5,521 nucleotides of DNA from Chloroflexota bacterium (lineage in GTDB: Bacteria > Chloroflexota > Limnocylindria > Limnocylindrales > Limnocylindraceae), in the NCBI GenBank assembly GCA_947483025.1, contig CANKMK010000049.1:1-5521 (forward strand), given 5' to 3'. A model generated the notes under the pieces. The model was not told the origin of the DNA. It searched no databases and saw only the letters and a list, made by a program, of their open reading frames with translations. Position 1 is the first letter of the stretch. Every line of letters begins with the position of its first letter. The position numbers were made by a program, and so were the translations under genes. Positions 1 through 4,801 of the stretch are shown piece after piece.

Positions 1-725
1 CAACTCCACCAGCAACCGCTGCTGAGTTCAAGGATTACGTCGACAACGGCGGCAAGGTTGCCGTTCCTGCCGGCGTGTATCACGTCTGGGGCTGGTACAA
101 GGCCTTCGGCGGCTCGATCTTCGACAGCACCGGCCACGCCGGCTGCTTCAGCGGAACGGGCATCGGCGACGCCATGGACTACGTCAAGAGCCTGAAGGCT
201 GCTGGTGCAGTTGTTGATGGCAACGACGGCGACCTTGGCCAGAAGTACATGAACGGTGAAGTTGACGTGATGTTCAACGGCAACTGGGTTCTTGCGGACT
301 ACCTGAAGGCCCGCCCGGGCACGCAGGTTGCTTCGTTCCCAGCTGGCGCCAACGGCCTCCCATCGGTGGGCATGGTTGGTGTCGACGGTTGGCACATCAA
401 CGCAGCAGGTATGAACAAGCCGTTGGCAATCAAGGTTGCCTCGATCCTTGCCTCGCCTGACTACGCCAAGATCATGGTCACCGGTGCCGGCCACGTGCCA
501 GCATCGACCGCCATCACGGTTGAGAACGCGGTAACCAAGGCCTTCGCAGCTGCGATCGCCACGGGCACCCGACGTCCAGTCGAGGCGTGGATGAACAATT
601 ACTGGGGCAACTTCGGCTCGGCGTGGGACAGCGTCCTGCAGACCGGCGCCGCGGGTGCTGATGCAGCCGCCACGGCATGCGATGCCATGGAGACTGCAAA
701 CGCTGACGCTGGCCTCTGGCCATAG
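1..725 (+). CDS. malE: Sugar ABC transporter substrate-binding protein, MalE-like (C-terminal part, 5' end outside window)
   Basis: The frame is open from the window edge (first full codon at 3) to TAG at 723-725, giving about 240 residues. This is the C-terminal part of an extracytoplasmic solute-binding protein of the family 1 (maltose/maltodextrin) type. Family-like features are the FNGNWVLADYL stretch, the GVDGWHIN segment (strand plus sugar-contacting aromatics), the helix that places residues by PLAIKVASILASPDYAK, and the WMNNYWGNFG segment rich in Trp and Tyr, typical of glucan-binding clefts. The N-terminal signal peptide and first lobe are outside the window. All 11 lysines use AAG and the phenylalanines use TTC, which fits a highly expressed gene. 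Two permease genes follow, so a role in delivering malto-oligosaccharides to them is likely. The exact sugar is inferred from the neighbouring GH13 gene. Two Cys residues (fragment residues 48 and 226) could form a disulfide. Confidence 0.85.
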   Translation, partial: TPPATAAEFKDYVDNGGKVAVPAGVYHVWGWYKAFGGSIFDSTGHAGCFSGTGIGDAMDYVKSLKAAGAVVDGNDGDLGQKYMNGEVDVMFNGNWVLADYLKARPGTQVASFPAGANGLPSVGMVGVDGWHINAAGMNKPLAIKVASILASPDYAKIMVTGAGHVPASTAITVENAVTKAFAAAIATGTRRPVEAWMNNYWGNFGSAWDSVLQTGAAGADAAATACDAMETANADAGLWP

Positions 726-731
726 TCGGCT

Positions 732-748
732 GCTAGCTTCGAGCTAGC
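732..748 (+). promoter_or_regulatory. Small hairpin just after the malE stop
   Basis: A perfect 7-bp inverted repeat, GCTAGCT / AGCTAGC, encloses a 3-nt TCG loop. It starts 6 nt after the malE stop codon. No T-run follows, so it is not a classical intrinsic terminator. It is more likely part of a 3' stabilising or processing structure for malE mRNA, together with the larger hairpin that follows. The function is inferred from position only. Confidence 0.5.
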
Positions 749-764
749 CGCTTAGGTGTAACCG

Positions 765-800
765 CGATTGGGGCGGGGGCTTCGGCTCCCGCCCCGATTG
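765..800 (+). promoter_or_regulatory. Strong UUCG-capped hairpin between malE and malF
   Basis: The left arm 770-780 (GGGGCGGGGGC) pairs with 785-795 (GCTCCCGCCCC) over 11 bp with one G-U wobble. The loop is TTCG closed by C-G, the very stable C(UUCG)G tetraloop. The stem can extend outward through 765-769 and 796-800 to 16 bp with two more wobbles. No T-tract follows, so strong rho-independent termination is doubtful. Established knowledge: the E. coli malE-malF spacer carries REP hairpins that block 3' exonucleases and leave more malE than malF message. A similar stabiliser or partial attenuator role is the best inference here. Confidence 0.75.
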
Positions 801-817
801 CTATCTAGGAGAGAGAA

Positions 818-835
818 GTGAGGGAGGTAGGGTGA
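818..835 (+). other. Possible 5-codon mini-ORF overlapping the malF start
   Basis: GTG at 818 opens a five-codon frame (M-R-E-V-G) that ends in TGA at 833-835. The stop shares bases with the malF start in the arrangement GTGA. AGGAG at 807-811 sits 6 nt before this GTG, an ideal ribosome-binding distance. It could feed ribosomes to malF by termination and re-initiation. Its codons are also the malF Shine-Dalgarno site itself, so chance is a real alternative. Confidence 0.25.
822..828 (+). promoter_or_regulatory. Shine-Dalgarno site for malF
   Basis: GGGAGGT lies just upstream of the GTG at 832, with about 4 nt between the GGAGG core and the start codon. That spacing is on the short side. A second purine site, AGGAG at 807-811, lies further upstream and is better spaced for a GTG at 818 in another frame. 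No ATG, GTG or TTG occurs in the malF frame between the hairpin and 832, which supports 832 as the start. Confidence 0.6.
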
Positions 836-1812
836 GCATCTTCGCACGCGTCAGCCGCCGCTCACTCACCCCCTATATGTTCATTGCCCCCGCCATGATC
901 GTCATGGCGATCGTCACGATTTATCCGCTGATCTTTCAGTTCTGGATGTCGTTCACCAATTACGGTCTCGCCAACCTGCGACAAGGTGCGCCGGCTCCGG
1001 ATTGGGTCGGACTCGAGAACTACGTCAAGATTTTGACGAGCGAACTATCTATTCCGAACTACTCGTTCCTCCGACTCTTCCTCTACAACATCTTCTGGGC
1101 GCTGAGCAACGTCACTATCCACATCATTCTTGGTGTCGCAATCGCGCTCCTACTGAATCACCCAGGGTTGAAGCTGAAGCGCCTCTATCGCGCGCTCTAC
1201 GTGCTCCCCGTGTTGATTCCACCAATTGTTGTTGCCACGACGTGGCGCAACATGTTCAATCAAGATGCTGGTGCCGTAAACATGTTGCTCGGGCTCGTTG
1301 GCCAGGTGTTCCGCATTCCGCCGGAAACCTTTCAGCTCGATTGGCTTCGCCAGGTAGAGGATCCGATCAGCTTCATTCCGCTGCCGCTCAGCTACTACGC
1401 CATGTTGATTGCCAACATTTGGCTCGGCTGGCCGCTGAACGCGGTGGTGGCAACGGGAGCACTGCAGGCGATTCCGAAGGATTTGTATGAGGCTGCCGAG
1501 ATTGACGGAGCCGGCAAGTGGGCATCGTTCAAGACGATCACCCTCACCTACCTGCGACCGGCGATGGTTCCGTTTGCCATCTACGGCTTTGTGGTGACCT
1601 TCAACCTCTTCAGCCTCGCCTACTTCATGAGCGCCGGCGGACCCTTCGGCCGTACTGAGCTGCTCGTGACGCAGGCGTACCGACTCGTGAACGAGCGACA
1701 GCTCTATGCGGTGGGCGCCGCCTTTGCTGTGGTGCTCTTCGTCATCTTGCTCACGATCAGCCTGATTACCAACCGCCTCTCGAAGGCTACGGCGCGATAT
1801 GACGACTTCTAA
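832..1812 (+). CDS. malF: ABC transporter permease, MalF-type (maltodextrin/oligosaccharide uptake)
   Basis: This 326-residue inner-membrane permease starts at GTG 832 behind GGGAGGT. Six membrane segments can be read at about residues 15-38, 83-107, 118-137, 188-209, 244-266 and 291-314, the usual MalF/UgpA-type layout. The large periplasmic P2 domain of E. coli MalF is absent. The cytoplasmic EAA loop that contacts the ATPase begins at E220-A221-A222, with D225 and G226, followed by the F/I/L pattern. The usual LP of this loop reads LT here (L238-T239), with a proline only at 243. The loop between segments 3 and 4 (about 138-187) is somewhat long. The protein would form the translocation pore with the MalG-type protein encoded next, whose gene overlaps by 14 bp. 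Substrate assignment rests on the neighbouring GH13 gene. Confidence 0.88.
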   Translation: MSIFARVSRRSLTPYMFIAPAMIVMAIVTIYPLIFQFWMSFTNYGLANLRQGAPAPDWVGLENYVKILTSELSIPNYSFLRLFLYNIFWALSNVTIHIILGVAIALLLNHPGLKLKRLYRALYVLPVLIPPIVVATTWRNMFNQDAGAVNMLLGLVGQVFRIPPETFQLDWLRQVEDPISFIPLPLSYYAMLIANIWLGWPLNAVVATGALQAIPKDLYEAAEIDGAGKWASFKTITLTYLRPAMVPFAIYGFVVTFNLFSLAYFMSAGGPFGRTELLVTQAYRLVNERQLYAVGAAFAVVLFVILLTISLITNRLSKATARYDDF

Positions 1813-2707
1813 GCGCCGTTCGTTCCGGGAGCCGTCGCTGCTCACCAAGATCCTGCTGCAGCTTGCCGCCATCGGCATTCTGATTACCGTGCTCTTCCCG
1901 ATCATCTGGGTCTTTAGCGTCTCGCTCTCGCCGCTGAACCTGATCCGCCCAGACGGGCTCAACTTGATCCCGAAGGACGCAACCTTCGAGGCGTACCTGA
2001 AGGTGATCGATCGGCCCACAAGCAACCCGGTCAGCTTCCTTGAGTTGGCGTTCAACTCACTGAAGATCGCTGGTGGTACGGCGCTGGCGAGCGTTGCGCT
2101 CGGCGTGCTTGCCGCCTACCCGCTTAGCCGCCTCGCCTTCAAGGGGCGCACCTTCATCATGTTGGTGATCCTCGGCGTGCTGATGCTCCCGGCGGTTGCC
2201 ACACTTGCACCACTCTTCGTCACCCTGAACGGGATCAAGCTCGACCTGCCGATCCTTGGGGCATTCAACCTGCGCAACTCACAGCTTGGCGTCGGCATCG
2301 CCATCGTTTCGGGATCACTTCCGTTCGCCATCTGGAACCTGAAGGGGTACCTCGACACCATCCCACGCGAACTTGAAGAGGCGGCCGCCGTCGATGGCGC
2401 GTCGCAGGCGCGCATCTTCCGCAGCATTGTCTTACCGCTCGCCCTCCCTGCGATTGCGGTAACCGGCTTCCTTGGGTTCATTAGCGGCTGGACCGAGTTC
2501 TACTACTCATGGATGTTCCTCACGCAGCCGCGTGACTTCACGCTGGCGATGGCGCTCTCGGCGATGACGGGCACGTACGCCTCGGCGATTCCGTGGCCAC
2601 TCGTCTCCGCCTTCTCGATCATGCTCACGCTGCCGCCAGCGATTGTGTATCTGCTGAGCCAGCGCTTCATTACGGGCGGACTTGCGGTCGGCTCGGTCAA
2701 GGGGTGA
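1799..2707 (+). CDS. malG: ABC transporter permease, MalG-type (maltodextrin/oligosaccharide uptake)
   Basis: This is a 302-residue inner-membrane permease, a normal length for the MalG/CUT1 family. The ATG at 1799 lies inside the end of malF (14-bp overlap), with only a weak AAGG at 1783-1786, so translation is probably coupled to malF. Six membrane segments can be read at about residues 18-39, 85-110, 118-140, 164-180, 214-235 and 266-287. The EAA loop is complete: E194-A195-A196, D199-G200-A201, then I210-V211-L212-P213 and P217, and it should dock on the ATPase subunit. The C-terminus ends in a GGLAVGSVKG tail, closely matching the conserved ending of MalG-type subunits. It pairs with the MalF-type protein to form the channel. 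The gene ends in GTGA, which also starts the GH13 gene. Confidence 0.9.
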   Translation: MTTSKRRSFREPSLLTKILLQLAAIGILITVLFPIIWVFSVSLSPLNLIRPDGLNLIPKDATFEAYLKVIDRPTSNPVSFLELAFNSLKIAGGTALASVALGVLAAYPLSRLAFKGRTFIMLVILGVLMLPAVATLAPLFVTLNGIKLDLPILGAFNLRNSQLGVGIAIVSGSLPFAIWNLKGYLDTIPRELEEAAAVDGASQARIFRSIVLPLALPAIAVTGFLGFISGWTEFYYSWMFLTQPRDFTLAMALSAMTGTYASAIPWPLVSAFSIMLTLPPAIVYLLSQRFITGGLAVGSVKG

Positions 2708-4302
2708 GTTCGCCACGGCCCGCGGGGCCACACACACCAGCCTGGGTGCGCGACGCCGTCTTCTATCAGATCTTCCCCGACCGATTCGCACGCTCTGCGC
2801 GCACGCAGCCGCCCGGCCCATTTGAGGAATGGGATACCCCGCCAACGCGCCACGGCTTTAAGGGGGGCGACCTCCGCGGTATCACCGAGCGACTCGGCGA
2901 GCTGCAGGAGCTTGGCATTACCGCGCTCTACCTCTGCCCGATCTTTTCGAGCGCCTCAAACCATCGCTATCACACGTATGACTACTTCAACGTCGATCCG
3001 ATGCTCGGCGGAAACGAGGCGTTGCGCGAGCTGCTCGATGCGGCGCACTCGCGCGGCATGCGCGTCATTCTCGACGGCGTCTTCAATCACGCCAGTCGCG
3101 GCTTCTGGCCGTTCCACCATGTGCTTGAGAACGGCGCGCAGTCGCCCTACGTTGACTGGTTCTATACCGACGAGGCGTTCTTACGTGGCGATCGCCCGCT
3201 GATTGCGTACCCCGAAGCGGTTGATTGGCACGTAAAACAGAGTGGCGGTGCCGGCGGTGGCATTGCGAGCAACCTTGAGACAAACATCGGCTATAAGGCG
3301 TGGTGGCAACTCCCAGCACTCCCAAAGATCAACGTTGGGAACGCCGAGGCGCGCGAGCACTTACTGCAGGCGGCCGAGTTCTGGATTCGTTTTGGTGCCG
3401 ACGGCTGGCGACTCGATGTTCCAGAAGAGATCGATGATGAGAGCTTCTGGCAGGAGTTCCGCACGCGCGTGCGCGCGATCAATCCCGAGGCGTACACCGT
3501 TGGTGAGATCTGGAAGCGTGCTGACGCGTGGCTTACCGGTGATCGCTTTGATGCGGTGATGAATTACCCGCTCACCGAGGCGATCCTCGGATATGCGGGG
3601 AGTGGCCGACTGGCGCGCGACCTTGGTGACCATAACGACACCTACAAGCGACCCGAACTAGACGCGGCGCAGTTTGCCGAGAAGCTCACGGAGATCATGG
3701 GTTGGTATCACCCGGCGACAACGGCGGTGCAGCTGAACCTACTCGGCTCACATGACACGCCGCGACTGCGCAGCATCGTGGGGGGTAGTGCAGCAGCGGC
3801 GCAGTTGGCCACGCTCGTGCAGCTCGCCCTCCCCGGCGCGCCGTGCATCTACTACGGCGACGAGTTGGGCGCGCTTGGCGCCAATGACCCAGCGAACCGC
3901 GGCCCGTTCCCGGTAGACCTCACCTCGGTCGGTGCGGAGGCCACGGCGTTCCGTGCATTTGTGCGTGGTGCTGTCGCGGCGCGACATGAGCATGTCGTGC
4001 TCCGCGCCGGAGCCCTGCGCGTCGTACACGCTGAGGGGCCAGTGCTGGTGCTTGAGCGCAGTGTGGACCCGGTCGGCTTTGAAGGAGCCCCACTACAGCT
4101 TGCGCCAGGAGCGGCCCGCCGACTGATCGTGGCGACCAACACCAGCGAGAGCCCGGCGCGGGTGCAGCTGCACGTCGACGGCGTGAGCGGCGTGACGCGG
4201 CTCGATTGGGATGGGGTTACTGGCGCGGCATCACTCGCTGGTGACGGTGCCCTGGTGATCGATCTGCCGCCCGTCAGCGGGGCGATCTTTCAGCTCCGCT
4301 GA
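2704..4302 (+). CDS. GH13 alpha-glycosidase, cyclomaltodextrinase/neopullulanase-like, cytoplasmic
   Basis: This 532-residue alpha-amylase-family (GH13) enzyme retains the alpha-glycan by double displacement. The (beta/alpha)8 barrel opens at residues 14-28 with WVRDAVFYQIFPDRF. Conserved regions follow in order: region I D124-GVFNH129; region V LPKIN at 206-210, close to the MPKLN of cyclomaltodextrinases and neopullulanases; region II R236-L-D238 (nucleophile); region III E268 (acid/base, in VGEIW); region IV H350-D351 (transition-state stabiliser, in SHDTPR). YYGDE follows at 383-387. The last 100 or so residues look like the beta-sandwich C domain. There is no signal peptide, so it should act in the cytoplasm on imported malto-oligosaccharides or cyclodextrins. 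The CBM34 N-domain usual in GH13_20 is missing. GTG 2704 overlaps the malG stop (GTGA). An upstream in-frame GTG at 2593 lies deep inside malG and gives residues unlike the family. Confidence 0.88.
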   Translation: MSSPRPAGPHTPAWVRDAVFYQIFPDRFARSARTQPPGPFEEWDTPPTRHGFKGGDLRGITERLGELQELGITALYLCPIFSSASNHRYHTYDYFNVDPMLGGNEALRELLDAAHSRGMRVILDGVFNHASRGFWPFHHVLENGAQSPYVDWFYTDEAFLRGDRPLIAYPEAVDWHVKQSGGAGGGIASNLETNIGYKAWWQLPALPKINVGNAEAREHLLQAAEFWIRFGADGWRLDVPEEIDDESFWQEFRTRVRAINPEAYTVGEIWKRADAWLTGDRFDAVMNYPLTEAILGYAGSGRLARDLGDHNDTYKRPELDAAQFAEKLTEIMGWYHPATTAVQLNLLGSHDTPRLRSIVGGSAAAAQLATLVQLALPGAPCIYYGDELGALGANDPANRGPFPVDLTSVGAEATAFRAFVRGAVAARHEHVVLRAGALRVVHAEGPVLVLERSVDPVGFEGAPLQLAPGAARRLIVATNTSESPARVQLHVDGVSGVTRLDWDGVTGAASLAGDGALVIDLPPVSGAIFQLR

Positions 4303-4306
4303 ATCA

Positions 4307-4334
4307 GGGGGTCGCGCGGTGGGGTGGTACCCCC
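4307..4334 (+). other. Weak GC-rich inverted repeat at the convergent junction
   Basis: GGGGGT at 4307-4312 can pair with ACCCCC at 4329-4334, and alternatively GGGGT at 4321-4325 with ACCCC at 4329-4333 around a GGT loop. Neither is followed by a T-run on either strand, and the right arm is the 3' acceptor end of the tRNA gene. This is the only candidate for ending the plus-strand operon transcript here, and it is a poor one. Confidence 0.2.
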
Positions 4335-4401
4335 GACGGGATTCGAACCCGTGATCTCCACCTTGAAAGGGTGGCGTCCTAGGCCTCTAGACGACAGGGG
4401 C
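4325..4401 (-). tRNA. tRNA-Glu, anticodon UUC
   Basis: A 77-nt cloverleaf on the minus strand includes an encoded CCA at 4327-4325. Arms on the transcribed strand: acceptor 5' side GCCCCTG; D stem GTCT/GGAC around a 9-nt loop AGAGGCCTA; anticodon stem CCACC/GGTGG with loop CTTTCAA, giving anticodon TTC; variable loop AGATC; T stem ACGGG/CCCGT with loop TTCGAAT. The acceptor closes with G1-U72 and T6-G67 wobbles. Glutamate identity marks seen are U11-A24, U13-G22, A46, the UUC anticodon and A37. Two differ from the E. coli type: a 5-nt variable loop (position 47 present) and G1-U72 instead of G1-C72. It lies 40 bp downstream of a small membrane protein gene on the same strand. Confidence 0.95.
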
Positions 4402-4441
4402 GCGCGGATCGCAGCGTAGCACCGCTCCTGCGGCGCCGCCC
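4402..4441 (-). promoter_or_regulatory. Leader between the membrane protein gene and tRNA-Glu, possible weak promoter
   Basis: On the minus strand this 40-bp gap contains TGCTACGCT, which resembles an extended -10 element (TGn plus TAnnnT) about 14 nt before the mature tRNA. No -35 like TTGACA is seen 17 bp further upstream, where the sequence is GC-only. It also holds the 10-bp palindrome GCGGCGCCGC at 4430-4439, directly after the upstream gene's stop. The tRNA may have its own weak promoter or be cut from the upstream transcript. Confidence 0.25.
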
Positions 4442-4780
4442 CTATGAGGCGAGCTTGCCGAGGACGTCTGAGGCGCCGAGGGCGATTCCTGCGGCGATGG
4501 CGAACCCGCCAGCGAGGAGGGCGGCGAGCATCGCCCGGCCGTCGCGGGCACTGCGAATCGCGCGAATCATGCTGATCATGAGCATTACCGACGCGAAGGC
4601 GCAGGCGAGGCCAACCACGAAGGTACCGACCGAGAGCTCGCCGATCTGGTCGGAGTTGCGGATCGTGGCGACCCAGGCGAGATAGAGGAGCGAGACGCCA
4701 ACCGCCACCACCACGGCAACGAAGGTGCCGAGCGAGACAACGCCACGCAGGCGGCTACGCAGACGGGCTGGTGCGCTCAT
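4442..4780 (-). CDS. Small three-helix membrane protein of unknown function
   Basis: This gene encodes 112 residues from ATG 4780-4778 to TAG 4444-4442. I do not recognise the family. The N-terminus is basic (six Arg in the first 12 residues, none acidic). Three hydrophobic segments follow at about residues 14-38, 49-72 and 83-104, joined by a short polar loop with NSDQ (42-45) and a basic stretch RAIRSARDGR (73-82). By the positive-inside rule the N-terminus and the second loop would face the cytoplasm. The start is 21 bp after the stop of the GH13 gene on the same strand, with GAGG about 11 nt before the ATG, so the two are probably co-transcribed. The upstream TAA is in the same frame. Coding is supported by the clean membrane-helix pattern; the opposite-strand frame over 4455-4685 looks like its shadow. 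Confidence 0.7.
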   Translation of the reverse strand: MSAPARLRSRLRGVVSLGTFVAVVVAVGVSLLYLAWVATIRNSDQIGELSVGTFVVGLACAFASVMLMISMIRAIRSARDGRAMLAALLAGGFAIAAGIALGASDVLGKLAS

Positions 4781-4797
4781 CGCGGCAGGGTCCTCAT
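4777..4797 (-). other. Possible 6-codon mini-ORF overlapping the membrane protein start
   Basis: Reading the minus strand, ATG at 4797-4795 opens a six-codon frame (M-R-T-L-P-R) ending in TGA at 4779-4777. That stop overlaps the ATG of the membrane protein gene in an ATGA arrangement. The nearest strong purine site, GGGAGG in the last codons of the GH13 gene, lies about 15 nt before it, which is far. It may relay ribosomes from the GH13 gene to the next gene, or be chance. Confidence 0.2.
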
Positions 4798-4801
4798 AGG
4801 C

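Noticed and set aside
735..775. Internal promoter for malF in the spacer
   Set aside because: No pair of -35 and -10 elements with acceptable spacing is seen. The AT-containing bases there belong to the hairpin arms.
1150..2055. Long minus-strand open frame (301 codons) across malF and malG
   Set aside because: It is antisense to two well-supported permease genes, and its product is Arg/His/Ser/Glu-rich without domain features. It is a shadow of the GC-rich coding strand.
2593..2703. Extended N-terminus of the GH13 gene from GTG 2593
   Set aside because: The extra 37 residues lie inside malG in another frame and do not resemble GH13 sequence. GTG 2704 overlaps the malG stop and begins just before the first barrel motif.
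3460..3473. 14-bp perfect palindrome CGCACGCGCGTGCG
   Set aside because: It lies within the GH13 coding region and is explained by Arg/Val/Ala codons in GC-rich sequence. There is no flanking feature to suggest a site.
4325..4401. tRNA gene as an integration (att) site
   Set aside because: No integrase gene and no repeat of the tRNA 3' end is visible in the window, and the neighbouring genes look like ordinary metabolism genes.
4421..4439. Hairpin or terminator after the membrane protein gene
   Set aside because: CCGC/GCGG around TCCT gives only 4 bp, and the overlapping GCGGCGCCGC palindrome has no loop. No T-tract follows on the minus strand.
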